A stretch of DNA of 64,000 nt from Streptomyces hygroscopicus (GTDB lineage Bacteria > Actinomycetota > Actinomycetes > Streptomycetales > Streptomycetaceae): positions 2,852,001 to 2,916,000 of the forward strand of contig CP018627.1 in the NCBI GenBank assembly GCA_002021875.1, in the 5' to 3' direction. The position numbers and the translations under genes are program-made. The notes under the pieces are model-generated. The model was not told where the DNA came from, did no database searches, and saw only the letters and a program-made list of their open reading frames with translations. Below, piece by piece: positions 44,708-54,679 of the stretch (within the stretch, counting starts at the first letter, position 1; each line of letters begins with the position of its first letter).

Positions 44708-46954
44708 TCAGCTCGCGTCGGCCAGTGCCAGGGTGTGCAGTCGCTCGGGCGGGCCCGGGCGGGCGTAGTACCAGCCCTGGCCGGTGTCACAGCCCAGCCC
44801 CCGCAGATGCTCGGCCTGTACGGCCGTCTCCACGCCCTCGACCGTCACCGCGAGGTCCAGCGTGTGGGCGAGCGAGACGATCCCCTCGACGATCTTGACG
44901 TCGACCGGATCGGCCGGGGCGCGCTGCATGCCCCGGGTGAAGGAACGGTCCAGCTTGAGCGTGGAGACCGGGAGACGGCGCAGGTAGGACAGGTTGGAGT
45001 AGCCGGTGCCGAAGTCGTCCAGGGCGATGTCCACGCCGAGGTCGGCGAGTTGCCGCAGGGGCCGCAGGGCGCTCTCGTCGGCGCCGATGAGGTCGTTCTC
45101 GGTGACCTCCAGGCACAGCGCGCTGGGGCACAGCCCCGCGTTCTCCAGGACCGCCACCGTGTCGGAGACCAGCGTGGGGTGGCTGAGCTGGCACGGCGAG
45201 AGATTGACGTTGACGCGCAGCGGCTCGCCGTCGTCCTCGTCGGCGTCGCGCCACTCCCGCGCCTGCCGGGCGGCCTGCTCCAGCACCCAGCGGCCGAGCG
45301 GGACGATCAGCCCGGTGTCCTCGGCGAGCGGGATGAACTGGTCGGGGCCGAGCACGCCGTGCACCGGATGCAGCCAGCGTACGAGCGCCTCCGCACCGCG
45401 CACGGTGCCGTCGGTGAGCCGTACCAGCGGCTGGTACTCGATGAAGAACTCGCCCTTCTCCAGGGCGGAGGGCAGCCCGTTGGTGAGGCTGTGGCGGGCG
45501 ATCACCCGGGCGTTGGAGTCGGCGTCGGCGATCTCATAGCGATTGCCGCCCGCGGCCTTGGCCCGGTACATCGTGATGTCGGCGCTGCGCAGCACCTCGG
45601 CCCGGCCGATCTCCCCGGCCCGGCCGTCGACCACGCCGATACTGGCCCGTACCCGCAGCTCACGGCCCTCGACCCGGACGGGTTCGGCGAGCGCGGCGAG
45701 CATCCGGCGGGCCAGCCCGGCGCCGTCGGCCTGCGCCGCGGGGCCGGTGACCAGGGCGAGGAACTCATCGCCGCCGACCCGGGCGATCAGCTCGGCGGGA
45801 GTTTTCACACAGTCCTGGAGGCGCTTGGCGACGGCCTTGAGCATCCGGTCGCCGGCGGCGTGCCCGAGGCTGTCGTTGACCGCCTTGAAGCCGTCCAGGT
45901 CCAGGTAGCACACGCCGAACCGCACGGCGTCCGCCCCGGCGGCCAGCACCTGGTCCAGCCGCTCCAGGAACAGGGTGCGGTTGGGAAGTCCGGTCAGCTC
46001 GTCGTGGGTGGCCTCGTAGCGCAGCCGCTCGCGTAGCTGCCGGTGCTCGGTGATGTCCTCGGCGAGGGCGAGCTGGTACTGCGGGGCGCCACTGGAGTCG
46101 CGCAGCAGGGTGACCGTGAGATTGGTCCACAGCTCGCTGCCGTCGTCGCGGTAGTGCGGCTTCTCGATGCGGAAGTGGTCGCGCTCCCCGTTGACCAGCG
46201 CGCGGTAGAGCTCATGGGCACCCGGTACGTCGTCGGGGTGGACGAACTCGGTGACGTTGCGGCCGGGGCGGAAGAAGTCCATCCCGCCGAACATCCGGGC
46301 CATGGCGTCGTTGACGACGAGCACCTCGCCGTCGAGTCCGGCGATGCCCACGCCGATGACCGCGCCCTCGAAGACGGCCTGGAACTTGGCCTCGCTCGCG
46401 TGCAGCGCCTTCTCGGCCTCGGTCCGGGCGGCCAGCGCGGCCCGCGAGATGGCCTCCTGCTCATCGCGCTCGCACTTGCGCAGCTCGCGGACGAAACCGG
46501 CGGCGAGGGCGTGCTGCAGCCGCACACAGCGGGCGCGCGCCTCCTCCTCGGACAGGGGCTCGTGGCCGGGCGCGGCGGGCAGTTCGGCGGACGGCGCGGC
46601 AGAGGGCGGCCCGGCGGGCGCCGAGCAGGACACCAGGTGCGCGTCGATGACGCCCAGGATGGCGGGCAGCGCTTCGGGCTCGGTGCACTGGGCGTTCACC
46701 AGCGCGGCCCCGACCGCGTACGCCGCCTCGGTGTCGAACGGAGAGCCGCGCAGGGCGGCGCTCAACCGGTGGGCCAGCGGCAGCAGATAGACCTCGAACT
46801 CGTCGGGGGTCATCGTCGTGGCCGCCAGCGGGTGGACGGCCCGGCACCAGATGCCCGCGAACCGCCTCAGCTCATCGTTCTCCGTGGGGGCGGGGTGCCC
46901 GGCGGCGTCCCCGGCGCCGCGGTCACATCTCGGCCCGCCCGATTCGGAGGTCAT
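44708..46954 (-). CDS. PAS-GGDEF-EAL cyclic-di-GMP enzyme
   Basis: The 748-aa cytosolic product starts at ATG 46954 (GGGGAG nine bases before). A helical N-terminal region runs to about residue 160. A PAS domain follows (about 170-290, KFQAVFEGAVIGVGIAGLDG), then a diguanylate cyclase domain with intact RVGGDEFLALV (about 300-465), and a phosphodiesterase domain with GAEALVRWLHP, EVTENDLIG and LDDFGTGYSNLSYLRRLP (about 480-740). Both catalytic signatures are complete, so it could make and break the messenger; no RxxD inhibitory site precedes GGDEF. The layout matches Streptomyces RmdA-type proteins, which affect development. Confidence 0.92.
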   Translation of the reverse strand: MTSESGGPRCDRGAGDAAGHPAPTENDELRRFAGIWCRAVHPLAATTMTPDEFEVYLLPLAHRLSAALRGSPFDTEAAYAVGAALVNAQCTEPEALPAILGVIDAHLVSCSAPAGPPSAAPSAELPAAPGHEPLSEEEARARCVRLQHALAAGFVRELRKCERDEQEAISRAALAARTEAEKALHASEAKFQAVFEGAVIGVGIAGLDGEVLVVNDAMARMFGGMDFFRPGRNVTEFVHPDDVPGAHELYRALVNGERDHFRIEKPHYRDDGSELWTNLTVTLLRDSSGAPQYQLALAEDITEHRQLRERLRYEATHDELTGLPNRTLFLERLDQVLAAGADAVRFGVCYLDLDGFKAVNDSLGHAAGDRMLKAVAKRLQDCVKTPAELIARVGGDEFLALVTGPAAQADGAGLARRMLAALAEPVRVEGRELRVRASIGVVDGRAGEIGRAEVLRSADITMYRAKAAGGNRYEIADADSNARVIARHSLTNGLPSALEKGEFFIEYQPLVRLTDGTVRGAEALVRWLHPVHGVLGPDQFIPLAEDTGLIVPLGRWVLEQAARQAREWRDADEDDGEPLRVNVNLSPCQLSHPTLVSDTVAVLENAGLCPSALCLEVTENDLIGADESALRPLRQLADLGVDIALDDFGTGYSNLSYLRRLPVSTLKLDRSFTRGMQRAPADPVDVKIVEGIVSLAHTLDLAVTVEGVETAVQAEHLRGLGCDTGQGWYYARPGPPERLHTLALADAS

Positions 46955-47669
46955 ATCGCGCGCTCCCCGGGGCAGCCGCCATGGGCTGTGTCCCTGTCGC
47001 GTGCCGCGTCCTCGCCTGTGGCGTCGATGCCCTCCGGCCGCCAGGCGGCTTCCACGTCCTGCACTTCCTTCGCCCTCTTCCGGCTTCCGGGGCCGCCCTC
47101 GGGTCGTCCGCGTCCTCGGGGAAGTTGAGCACGACGAAGAGCGGCACGGCAACCCGCTGCTGAGGCGAGATTACTGATCAACCGTTCGATGGGGAAAGGA
47201 AAAACGGAAAACTTCAATCCGGATCTGTTCATGGAGACGTGCGCCGCCGGAGGATGCCGGGCACCTGTCACCGGCATCTGCCAGCGGCCCGATCCCCGCG
47301 CTGACCTCGACCCTCCAGAGGGCGGGCCATTGAAAACGGCTCCGCCAAACCCTTCAGGATCCGCCCTCTGACGCGCCGCCAATCCTGCCCGCGGACAGTC
47401 GGATTGGGAAATCCGTCACGTCCGCACGCTCCGCCGTCACACCGGGCGAGGAGACGGGACACACGCCCTCCCGGCCAGTCGGCTCCCCCTCCGCGCCCGT
47501 CCACTGCGCCCAGGAGATCGAAATCCTCGCACCGTTTTCACCCTCATGCGGTGAATTGCCATGAAGTGGGTACTCACCCGGGCGGATCTCCTCGAGAAGG
47601 CATCTCCAGAGGGCATCTCGAGAAGGCATGAGGACGCACAGGACACATGAGGACGCACGGAGTGACCCA
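46955..47669. other. Divergent intergenic region with short direct repeats
   Basis: No supported gene lies here. CTCGAGAAGGCAT occurs at 47591-47603 and 47617-47629, and CATGAGGACGCAC at 47627-47639 and 47646-47658, all just upstream of the PucR gene. A 10-bp inverted repeat (47316-47325 with 47361-47370) encloses a 35-base loop. The repeats may be regulator sites. Confidence 0.45.
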
Positions 47670-49394
47670 ATGGCCCCACCAGGTGTCGCCCACGATCTGC
47701 TGCTGCACCGCTGTCTGACCCTGTTCACCAGCTTCGACGGGAGCGACGGGAGCGACGGCCAGGACGAGGCAGAGATACTGCGCCGGGCGATGGCCCAGGT
47801 CAGCGCGGTCGGGACCGGCCGCGCCGAGGCGGGATACCTGCGGCTCGGCGAGGGCCTGGTCCGCTGTCCGCACGACGGCCGACCAGCCACCGAGGCCCTG
47901 GACGCGCAGGTGAGGGAGCTGGCCGGACGGGACGGGCCGGTGCGACTCCCCCGGCGGGCCTGGGGCTGGGCATTCGGGCTGCGCGAACCGGGTGGGCAGC
48001 GCGAGCCAGGCGGTCCCCATACGCCGGACGGCCTGCACGGCGCCCTGGTCGTGAGCTACCGCGACCGGCCCGGCGAGGACGAACGGCTACCGCTCAGCCT
48101 GCTCGTACTGCAGACCGCCGCGGCCCTGTCCGCCGCCGCCGCGCACCGCCGTGAGCGCGCCCAGGCCCTGGAGCTGCGCCGGGCATGGGACGAGCGGGAG
48201 GCGATACGGCGGCGGCTGGACGCCTCGCTGACCGATCTCTCCCAGCTCCGGGAGGTGCATGACGCCCTCGCCCGCTCGGCCGCCCACGGCGACGGCGAGG
48301 ACGGGATCGTCCGGACGCTGTACCGGATCACCGGGCTGGCGTCCGCCGCCGAGGACCGGTTCGGCAACCTCCGGGCCTGGGCGGGCCCCGGCCGCCCGGA
48401 CCCCTATCCCAAGCCCGATCCGGCGCAGCGCGAGGAGCTGCTCCGGGAGGCCGCCCGCCGGGCGCGTCCGGTGCGGGCGCGGGACCGGCTGGTCGCGGTG
48501 GCGGATCCGCGCGGCGAGGTGCTGGGCGTGCTGTTCCTGGTGGACCCGGAGGGCCGGGCCGATGAGCGGGCCGTTCACGCGCTGGACCACGCCGCGACCT
48601 CGCTGGGCCTTGAGCTGGCCCATCTGCGCGAGCTGGCGGAGGTGGAGCTGCGGCTGCGGCGGGAGCTGGTCGACGATCTGCTCTCGGGCGCGGACGACAC
48701 CAGTGCGTACGCCCGCGCGGAGGCGGTCGGCCACGATCTGCACGGTCCGCACCATGTGATCGTGGTGCGCTGGAGCGACCGCCCGGCCGACGATGTGTTC
48801 CTCAAGTCCGTGAGCCGGGCGGCCACGGGCATGGGCCTGCGGAGCCTGCCCGCCCTGCGCTCGGACGCGGCGGTCCTGGTGGCGCAGAGCGCGCCGGGCG
48901 AGCGGTCGCTGCACTCGGCGCTGAGCCGTGAGCTCGGCACGGACAGCGGGGCGATCGGGGTGGGCGCCTCCTGCGACACCCCGCACGAGGTGCCCCGCTC
49001 GTACCAGGAGGCGCTGCGGGCGCTGGAGGTGCGCCGCCGTTCCAACAGCGCGAGCGGCATGACGTTCTACGACGATCTGGGGCTGTACCGGATCCTGCGC
49101 ACCGGGAGCGACCACCGGGAGGTCGAGCGGTTCGTCAGGGAGTGGCTGGGCCCGCTGATGGACTACGACGCCCAGCACCACACGGACCTGGTGGAGACCC
49201 TCTCCCAGTACTTCGACCGCGGCGGCAACTACAGCGAGACGGCCTTGGCACTCGTGATCCACCGCTCGACCCTGCGCTACCGGCTGCAGCGCATCCGCGA
49301 GATCAGCGGAAGCGACCTGGCGGATGTGGACAGCAGGCTCAACCTCCAGGTCGCCACCCGCATTTGGAAGGTCATGCGCAGCGGCCCCGAGTGA
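47670..49394 (+). CDS. PucR-type transcriptional regulator
   Basis: The 574-aa product has an N-terminal GAF-like half (residues about 30-310, with a long helix RERAQALELRRAWDEREAIRR). A GGDEF-like PucR middle region follows, and then the PucR C-terminal helix-turn-helix (LVETLSQYFDRGGNYSETAL, ALVIHRSTLRYRLQRIREIS). GGAG stands eight bases before ATG 47670. Regulators of this class activate catabolic or developmental genes. It is divergent from the cyclic-di-GMP enzyme and followed by an endonuclease gene on the same strand. Confidence 0.88.
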   Translation: MAPPGVAHDLLLHRCLTLFTSFDGSDGSDGQDEAEILRRAMAQVSAVGTGRAEAGYLRLGEGLVRCPHDGRPATEALDAQVRELAGRDGPVRLPRRAWGWAFGLREPGGQREPGGPHTPDGLHGALVVSYRDRPGEDERLPLSLLVLQTAAALSAAAAHRRERAQALELRRAWDEREAIRRRLDASLTDLSQLREVHDALARSAAHGDGEDGIVRTLYRITGLASAAEDRFGNLRAWAGPGRPDPYPKPDPAQREELLREAARRARPVRARDRLVAVADPRGEVLGVLFLVDPEGRADERAVHALDHAATSLGLELAHLRELAEVELRLRRELVDDLLSGADDTSAYARAEAVGHDLHGPHHVIVVRWSDRPADDVFLKSVSRAATGMGLRSLPALRSDAAVLVAQSAPGERSLHSALSRELGTDSGAIGVGASCDTPHEVPRSYQEALRALEVRRRSNSASGMTFYDDLGLYRILRTGSDHREVERFVREWLGPLMDYDAQHHTDLVETLSQYFDRGGNYSETALALVIHRSTLRYRLQRIREISGSDLADVDSRLNLQVATRIWKVMRSGPE

Positions 49395-49457
49395 GCGGAG
49401 CGCCACCGGGCACCCGTGACCGACGCGACGGCACCACACGACGAGGCGGGATGGGCA

Positions 49458-50090
49458 ATGGGCGACAAGCACGAGAGCGTGGCGCGCACCCTGCTCGACC
49501 AGCAGGGCACGACCTTCGCCACCCAGGCCGGGATCAAGCTCCGCGACACCCCCGGCCCGCTCTACCAGCTCCTCGTACTCGCGCATCTGCTGTCCGCGCG
49601 GATCAGCTCCGATATCGCCGTCGCCGCCGCCCGCGCCCTCTTCGACGCCGGGATGCGCGACCCGCGGCGGATGGCGGAGGCCACCTGGCAGCAGCGGGTC
49701 GACGCGCTGGGCGAGGGCGGCTACCGGCGTTACGACGAGCGGACCGCCACCCAGCTGGGTGAGGCGGCCGAGCTGGTGAACCGCGAGTACGGGGGCGATC
49801 TGCGGCGGATGCGCGAGGCCGGGGACCCGAAGAGGCTGCTGCCGGAGATCAAGGGCATCGGGCCCGCCGGGGTGAACATCTTCCTGCGCGAGGTGCAGGG
49901 CGTCTGGCCCGAGTTCGCCCCGTACTTCGACCGCAAGGCGCTGGAGGGCGCCGAGCGCGTCGGGCTGCCGGAGAGCGCGGGGGCGCTGGGGCGGCTGGTG
50001 GCCGAGAAGGACCTTCCCCGGCTGGCCGCGGCCCTGGTCCGCGTCGCGCTCCACGCGGACGCCGCCCGGGAGGTGCGCGCCGCCGCGTGA
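49458..50090 (+). CDS. HhH-GPD-like endonuclease/DNA glycosylase family protein
   Basis: The product is 210 aa from ATG 49458 (GTG 49416 in frame would add 14). ESVARTLLDQQGTTFATQAG, TPGPLYQLLVLAHLLSARIS and the helix-hairpin-helix LLPEIKGIGPAGVNIFLREV match small endonuclease III-like proteins of actinomycetes. YFDRKALEGAERVGLP follows where the catalytic Asp lies in the superfamily. The four-cysteine Fe-S cluster of true Nth is absent, so its repair activity is uncertain. Confidence 0.8.
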   Translation: MGDKHESVARTLLDQQGTTFATQAGIKLRDTPGPLYQLLVLAHLLSARISSDIAVAAARALFDAGMRDPRRMAEATWQQRVDALGEGGYRRYDERTATQLGEAAELVNREYGGDLRRMREAGDPKRLLPEIKGIGPAGVNIFLREVQGVWPEFAPYFDRKALEGAERVGLPESAGALGRLVAEKDLPRLAAALVRVALHADAAREVRAAA

Positions 50091-50094
50091 CGCG

Positions 50095-50151
50095 TTCAGT
50101 CGCCAACGTGACGGGTCAGCCGCCACGTGACGGGTCAGCCGCCACGTGACG
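50095..50151. repeat. Three 18-19-bp direct repeats containing CACGTG
   Basis: GGGTCAGCCGCCACGTGAC begins at 50113 and again at 50132, with a looser copy at 50095-50112. Two copies contain the palindrome CACGTG. They lie between convergent genes. Confidence 0.7.
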
Positions 50152-50154
50152 CGT

Positions 50155-50652
50155 TCAGGTGAGGAACTGCGAGCACTGGTAGGGGCCGTAGGTCCGCTCG
50201 CCGTCGTCCAGGGAGACCCGGACGTCGTCGGGCCGGATGGCCTCGTCCCGGTGCAGGAAGGACTGGGCGCGGGCGAGGGTGCACACGAGCTGGCCGTTGG
50301 GCAGCCGGTCGCGTGGGCTGTCGAAGGAGGCGCCGGGCGAGTGGAGGGTGATCCGGTGGCCCGTCCCGCTGATCCGGTACGAACCGAGCTGGACGAGGTT
50401 GACGAGCCCCCGCTCCTCGCCCCAGGCCGGCATGTCGGAGAGCAGCTTGAGGACGCCGTCGAGTCCCTGGAGGGAGATATCGGGGCGGGTGACGCCCTGG
50501 AGCGCGGAGCCGCGGACGTAGTAGATCCGCAGATCCTTGGTGAGCCCGTGGGCGGGCTCACCCCCGTCCACCACCCCGGTGGGCCGCACCCCGCAGCCGG
50601 CCGTCACCAGGGCGAGGACCAGGGCCCCTGCCACCGTACGGAGGCGGCTCAT
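50155..50652 (-). CDS. Lipoprotein, third gene of a two-component operon
   Basis: The 165-aa product has a lipoprotein signal (LRTVAGALVLALVTAGCG, Cys20) and a small domain with LTKDLRIYYVRGSALQGVTR. Its start overlaps the kinase stop by four bases (ATGA), so it is co-translated. A lipoprotein after the regulator and kinase recalls the afsQ1-afsQ2 locus and, more loosely, the CseA lipoprotein, where the lipoprotein tunes the kinase. That role is inferred. Confidence 0.82.
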   Translation of the reverse strand: MSRLRTVAGALVLALVTAGCGVRPTGVVDGGEPAHGLTKDLRIYYVRGSALQGVTRPDISLQGLDGVLKLLSDMPAWGEERGLVNLVQLGSYRISGTGHRITLHSPGASFDSPRDRLPNGQLVCTLARAQSFLHRDEAIRPDDVRVSLDDGERTYGPYQCSQFLT

Positions 50653-52136
50653 CGCACCCCTCCGCCCGCCGCCGTTTCCCGTCCGGCACCGTCCTGCCCG
50701 CCGGGTTGCCGCGGGTGGCGGGGCAGGCGCAGGGTGAACACGGCTCCGCCGCCCTTCTCGGCGGGCCGGTTGGCCGCCTCGATCGTGCCGCCGTGCAGCC
50801 GGGCGTTCTCCAGCGCGATGGCGGTGCCGAGGCCGCTGCCCTCCGAGCGGGTCCGGGCGCTGTCCGCCTTGTAGAAGCGGTCGAAGACCTGGTCGAGGGC
50901 GTCGGGCGGCAGCCCCGGCCCCCGGTCGGTGACCTCCACCGTCACCCCGTCCGCGGTGGCGGACAGGGTCACCGTCACCGGCGGTTCACCGTGCCGGAGC
51001 GCGTTGCCCACGAGATTGGCCACGGCCACGTCCACCCGCCGCCGGTCCACCACCGCCCGTATCCCCTCCGGGAGCCGCGCCGCCACCTGACCGGTCCAGC
51101 CGCGCAGTTCCAGCGTGCCGCGGAGGGTCCGCGCGAGGTCGGTCTCGGCCGCGTCGAGCCGGGCCGCGCCGGAGTCGAAGCGGGACATCTCCATCAGGTC
51201 CTCCACCAGCCGGGCCAGCCGCGCCGTCTCGTCGCTGACGGTACGGGCGGCGCGGGCGGCGTCCGAGGGCAGCTGGGCCGCGTCCTCGTCGAGCACGGTC
51301 GCCACCATCGTCATGGCGGTCAGCGGGGTGCGCAGCTCGTGCGAGACATCGGCGACGAACCGGCGCGCCCTGGCCTCCTGGTCGCGCAGGCCGGTCACGG
51401 AAGCCCGCAACGCGTCGGCCGTGGTGTTGAAGTCGGCCGCGAGACGGGCGAGTTCATCACGTCCCTTGACCTCCGCCCGTGAGTCGAGGTCGCCGTCGGC
51501 CAGCCGCCGGGTGGCCCGCCCCAGCTCGCGCACCGGGCGCAGCACGGTCCCGGCGGCGAGCAGGGCGAGCACCGCGGCGAGGCCGAGCACCGGGGGCAGT
51601 CCGCCGCGCACCGAGTCCAGCAGGGCGTCGGTGTGCTCCTGCTCCGCCAGCAGGGAGGTGACGGCGAACACCTCGAGCCCGGAGACCCGGCCGCCCTCGT
51701 AGGTGACGGGGGTGCCGACCACCAGATACGGCCGGCCCCGGTACTCCACGCGCTGGAAGCGGGTGCGGCCCGAGGAGCGGACCGAGGAGCGCAGTTCGGG
51801 GGTGATCCGGGTGCGGTCCGCCAGGCCGTCGGAGGACGCGGTGAGGTCGTGGTAGCGGGTGACGACGAGCGGGGCACCGGAGAGCCCGGAGGAGACCGAG
51901 TCGGCCATGGCGGTCAGCGTGCGGACGTCGGGGGGCATGTCGAAGTCGGGGGCGACGCTGTCGACGCGGTCGCGTACGTCGGTCTGGAAGGCGTCCTGGG
52001 TGCGGGCGAGCACGGCGGTGCGGGATTCGCGGTAGGCGAGCGCGGTGGCGGTGACCGTGCTGATCAGCGCGACGAGGACGAAGGCGATGACGAGCCGGGC
52101 GCGCAGCCCGCCCAGGCGCGGCCGGAAGCGCTTCAT
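50649..52136 (-). CDS. Membrane sensor histidine kinase
   Basis: The 495-aa kinase has a first membrane span (LVIAFVLVALISTVTATALA) and an extracellular sensor of about 150 residues. A second span (VLGLAAVLALLAAGTVL) precedes the HAMP (RPVRELGRATRRLADGDL). The HisKA H-box is FVADVSHELRTPLTAMTMVA, and the ATPase has N-box VAVANLVGNALRHG, VTDRGPGLPP and GSGLGTAIALENARLHGG. Its start overlaps the response regulator stop (ATGA). It probably senses an envelope signal and controls the divergent lipoprotein/ABC operon. Confidence 0.92.
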   Translation of the reverse strand: MKRFRPRLGGLRARLVIAFVLVALISTVTATALAYRESRTAVLARTQDAFQTDVRDRVDSVAPDFDMPPDVRTLTAMADSVSSGLSGAPLVVTRYHDLTASSDGLADRTRITPELRSSVRSSGRTRFQRVEYRGRPYLVVGTPVTYEGGRVSGLEVFAVTSLLAEQEHTDALLDSVRGGLPPVLGLAAVLALLAAGTVLRPVRELGRATRRLADGDLDSRAEVKGRDELARLAADFNTTADALRASVTGLRDQEARARRFVADVSHELRTPLTAMTMVATVLDEDAAQLPSDAARAARTVSDETARLARLVEDLMEMSRFDSGAARLDAAETDLARTLRGTLELRGWTGQVAARLPEGIRAVVDRRRVDVAVANLVGNALRHGEPPVTVTLSATADGVTVEVTDRGPGLPPDALDQVFDRFYKADSARTRSEGSGLGTAIALENARLHGGTIEAANRPAEKGGGAVFTLRLPRHPRQPGGQDGAGRETAAGGGVR

Positions 52137-52819
52137 ATCGGACCGAACCGGTAGCCGAAGCCGCGCACCGTCTGGATGTAGCGGGGCCGGGCGGGCACCT
52201 CCTCGATCTTCGCGCGCAGCCGTCCGACCGCGGCGTCGACCAGCCGTGAGTCCCCCAGGAAGGAGTGGTCCCACACCGAGGCGAGCAGCTGCTCCCGGCT
52301 GAAGACCCGGCCCGGGGAGGCGGACAGCTCCAGCAGCAGCCGCAGTTCGGTCGGCGGCAGCGGGACGGGGGTGCCGTCGCGGCTGACGGTCAGCCCCGCC
52401 CGGTCGATGACCAGACCGGCGTGGACCTCGCCGGGCCGCCGCGGTACGGGGTCGGCGCGCCGCAGCGCCGCCTTGATCCGGGCCTCCAGCACGGGCGCGG
52501 TGACCGGCTTGACCACGTAGTCGTCGGCCCCGGCCGCCAGACCGCCGACGATGTCCGGATCGTCGCCGCGGGCGGTCAGCATGATCACGGGCATGGTGGA
52601 GCGGGCTCGGATCCGGCGGCAGACCTCGAAGCCGTCCATACCGGGCAGCATCAGATCGAGCACCGCGAGTTCGACGGCCGTCTCCGCGGGGGCGTCGAGC
52701 AGCGCGAGGGCCTCTTCGCCGGTGGCGGCGACCGACACCTGATAGCCGTGGCGGCGCAGCACGAGCTCCATTCCATCGCGTACGGAGGCGTCGTCCTCGA
52801 TGAGCAGTACATGCGGCAT
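52133..52819 (-). CDS. OmpR/PhoB-type response regulator
   Basis: The 228-aa regulator has a receiver domain: LLIEDDASVRDGMEL, phosphorylated Asp55 in LAVLDLMLPGMDGFEV, T in MLTARGDD, and K in DDYVVKPV. A winged-helix effector follows (TELRLLLELSASPGRVFSRE, SRLVDAAVGRLRAKIEEVPA, YIQTVRGFGYRF). It is the first gene of the operon. The region between it and the divergent lipoprotein gene (52820-52952) should hold its target promoter. Closest in style to AfsQ1/CseB-type regulators. Confidence 0.92.
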   Translation of the reverse strand: MPHVLLIEDDASVRDGMELVLRRHGYQVSVAATGEEALALLDAPAETAVELAVLDLMLPGMDGFEVCRRIRARSTMPVIMLTARGDDPDIVGGLAAGADDYVVKPVTAPVLEARIKAALRRADPVPRRPGEVHAGLVIDRAGLTVSRDGTPVPLPPTELRLLLELSASPGRVFSREQLLASVWDHSFLGDSRLVDAAVGRLRAKIEEVPARPRYIQTVRGFGYRFGPI

Positions 52820-52952
52820 GCGGCCGATTATGACCCAGGAAATCTCCGGAATCCGCTGGTCAGGCCGGTGAATCGAAGGCGGGTGGGCTTTGTTACACAT
52901 CCATCATGTGCTCATGGACGGGCCATCATGTGATCGCCGGAAGGTGATCGGC

Positions 52953-53606
52953 ATGACACACCACACCACGTCCCGCGCCGCCTTCCGGCGCACGCTGGCC
53001 GCCCTCGCCGCGCTGCCCGTTCTGGCCCTCGCGGTGGGCTGCGGCGGTGACGGCGACTCCGCCACCAGGGTCGAGGGGGTGGCCTCCGCCCCGGGCGAGG
53101 GGACCGGCGACGCGAAGGACAGCGGCGGCGGCGCGAAGGATTCCGGCGGCGGCTCCGCCAAGGGCAAGAGCGCCTTCTACGACGCGCAGATGGACTATGT
53201 GCGCTGTATGCGCGCCAAGGGCGGGGCCAAGGACTTCCCCGACCCCAAGCTCAGCGGCCATCTCGACTGGGACAAGATCAACGAACTCGAGGACCCCACC
53301 GGCACGGGCGAGGTGACCAAGGGAGGCAAGGACGGAGCCTGTGCCGACGAGTTGCGGAACGCGATGGCGCTCGAACCCGAGCGGGACGCGCAGAAGGACT
53401 ACGAGTCCATGCTCGCGCACGCCACCTGCATGCGGGATCACGGCGTATCGGAGTTCCAGAACCCCACCATGTCCGCGGGCAACGCGATACCCGGCGGTGA
53501 ACCGGACCCGACGAACCCTCGTGTCGACCCCGAGTCCTCGGTGTACAAGCAGGCCCGTGAGGCGTGCAAGGACAAGCTGCTCGACGGTCTGGACGGTATG
53601 CAGTGA
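52953..53606 (+). CDS. Lipoprotein, first gene of the exporter operon
   Basis: The 217-aa product has a Tat/Sec lipoprotein signal ending LALAVGCGGDG (Cys at about 30) and a glycine/lysine-rich spacer. A domain with two C-x-R pairs follows (MDYVRCMRAKG, ATCMRDHGVSEFQNP). GGAAGGTG lies seven bases before the ATG. Its last base region overlaps the GTG of the adaptor gene (GTGA). Lipoproteins with this RCMR/CMRxHG pattern recur beside MacAB-type exporters in actinomycetes. They may sense the exported compound. Confidence 0.82.
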   Translation: MTHHTTSRAAFRRTLAALAALPVLALAVGCGGDGDSATRVEGVASAPGEGTGDAKDSGGGAKDSGGGSAKGKSAFYDAQMDYVRCMRAKGGAKDFPDPKLSGHLDWDKINELEDPTGTGEVTKGGKDGACADELRNAMALEPERDAQKDYESMLAHATCMRDHGVSEFQNPTMSAGNAIPGGEPDPTNPRVDPESSVYKQAREACKDKLLDGLDGMQ

Positions 53607-54679
53607 GGCGTCGTACCGCGTGGATCGCGGGTGGCGCCGTCGCCGCCGCCGCGACCGGGGCCGCCGCCCTGGTGTTCGGCGGCGGGGACGGGGCGGGCGC
53701 GTCGTCCCGGGACGGTGACCGGCCCCCCGCCACGGCCAGGATCGTCCGTACCGATCTGGTCCGGAGCAAGACCGTGGACGGACAGCTCGACTACGCCCAG
53801 CGGCGCAAGGTGTCCTCCGCCGTCGACGGCACGGTGACCGTGGCGGCCGACGCGGGCAGCACGGTCGCCCAGGGGCAGGCGCTGTACGAGCTGAACGACA
53901 AGCCGGTCACCCTGCTGTACGGGCAGATCCCGATGTTCCGCGAGATGAAGCCCGGGGACCGCGGCTCCGATGTCCTCCAACTGGAGCGGAATCTACGGGA
54001 CTTGGGGTTCGGCTCCGGGCTGTACATCGATCCGCGCTACGACGCGGCGACCAAGGCCGCGGTCAAGAGCTGGCAGAAGTCGCTCAACCGCACCCCCACC
54101 GGCACCGTGGGTCAGGGGGACGTGGTCTTCCAGCCCGACCGGGTGAAGGTCGTCTCCGCGGACGCCGCGGCCGCGGATCAGGTGGGCCCGGACACGCCGG
54201 TGCTCACCATCGCCTCCACCAAGCCGGTGGTCCGGGCGGAGCTGGACCAGGAGGATGTGTCCCTCACCGCCAAGGGCACGACGGTGAAGGTGACGCTGCC
54301 CAGCGGACGGACCGAGCGCGGATCGGTGTCCGGCACCGTCCGCCCCGAGCCCTCCGAGGACGATCCCTCCGGCGCGGCACGGGACGGCATCACCGTGGAG
54401 GTGAGCCTGGACGGCGGCCGTTCGGCCACCTCCGAGGAGGACGGCAAGGCGACGGTGAACGTGACGTTCGTCAGCGAGAGCCGCGAGAACGTGCTGGCCG
54501 TACCGGTCGAGGCGGTGGTGGCGCTGCGCGGTGAGCACGGCGGCTACGGACTGGAGCTGGTCAAGGGCGACACCACCCGGATGGTGCGGGTCGACACCGG
54601 GATGACGGCCGACGGGCGGATCGAGGTCAGCGGGGCCGGGCTGCGCGAGGGCATGACGGTGGGAGTGGCCGAGCAGTGA
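53603..54679 (+). CDS. Membrane-fusion-type adaptor with peptidoglycan-binding domain
   Basis: The 358-aa product starts at GTG 53603 with a membrane anchor ([20 protein letters not shown]). A lipoyl/barrel-sandwich pair is visible ([20 protein letters not shown] at one side, [19 protein letters not shown] at the other). Between them sits a PG_binding_1 domain ([31 protein letters not shown]). Such adaptors couple MacB-like ABC permeases to the cell wall in Gram-positives. It overlaps both neighbours by four bases, so the operon is translated as a unit. Confidence 0.88.
   Translation: MRRRTAWIAGGAVAAAATGAAALVFGGGDGAGASSRDGDRPPATARIVRTDLVRSKTVDGQLDYAQRRKVSSAVDGTVTVAADAGSTVAQGQALYELNDKPVTLLYGQIPMFREMKPGDRGSDVLQLERNLRDLGFGSGLYIDPRYDAATKAAVKSWQKSLNRTPTGTVGQGDVVFQPDRVKVVSADAAAADQVGPDTPVLTIASTKPVVRAELDQEDVSLTAKGTTVKVTLPSGRTERGSVSGTVRPEPSEDDPSGAARDGITVEVSLDGGRSATSEEDGKATVNVTFVSESRENVLAVPVEAVVALRGEHGGYGLELVKGDTTRMVRVDTGMTADGRIEVSGAGLREGMTVGVAEQ

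Noticed and set aside
44735..47128. Long forward frames opposite the cyclic-di-GMP enzyme
   Set aside because: GGDEF and EAL signatures are on the reverse strand; the forward frames are typical antisense shadows.
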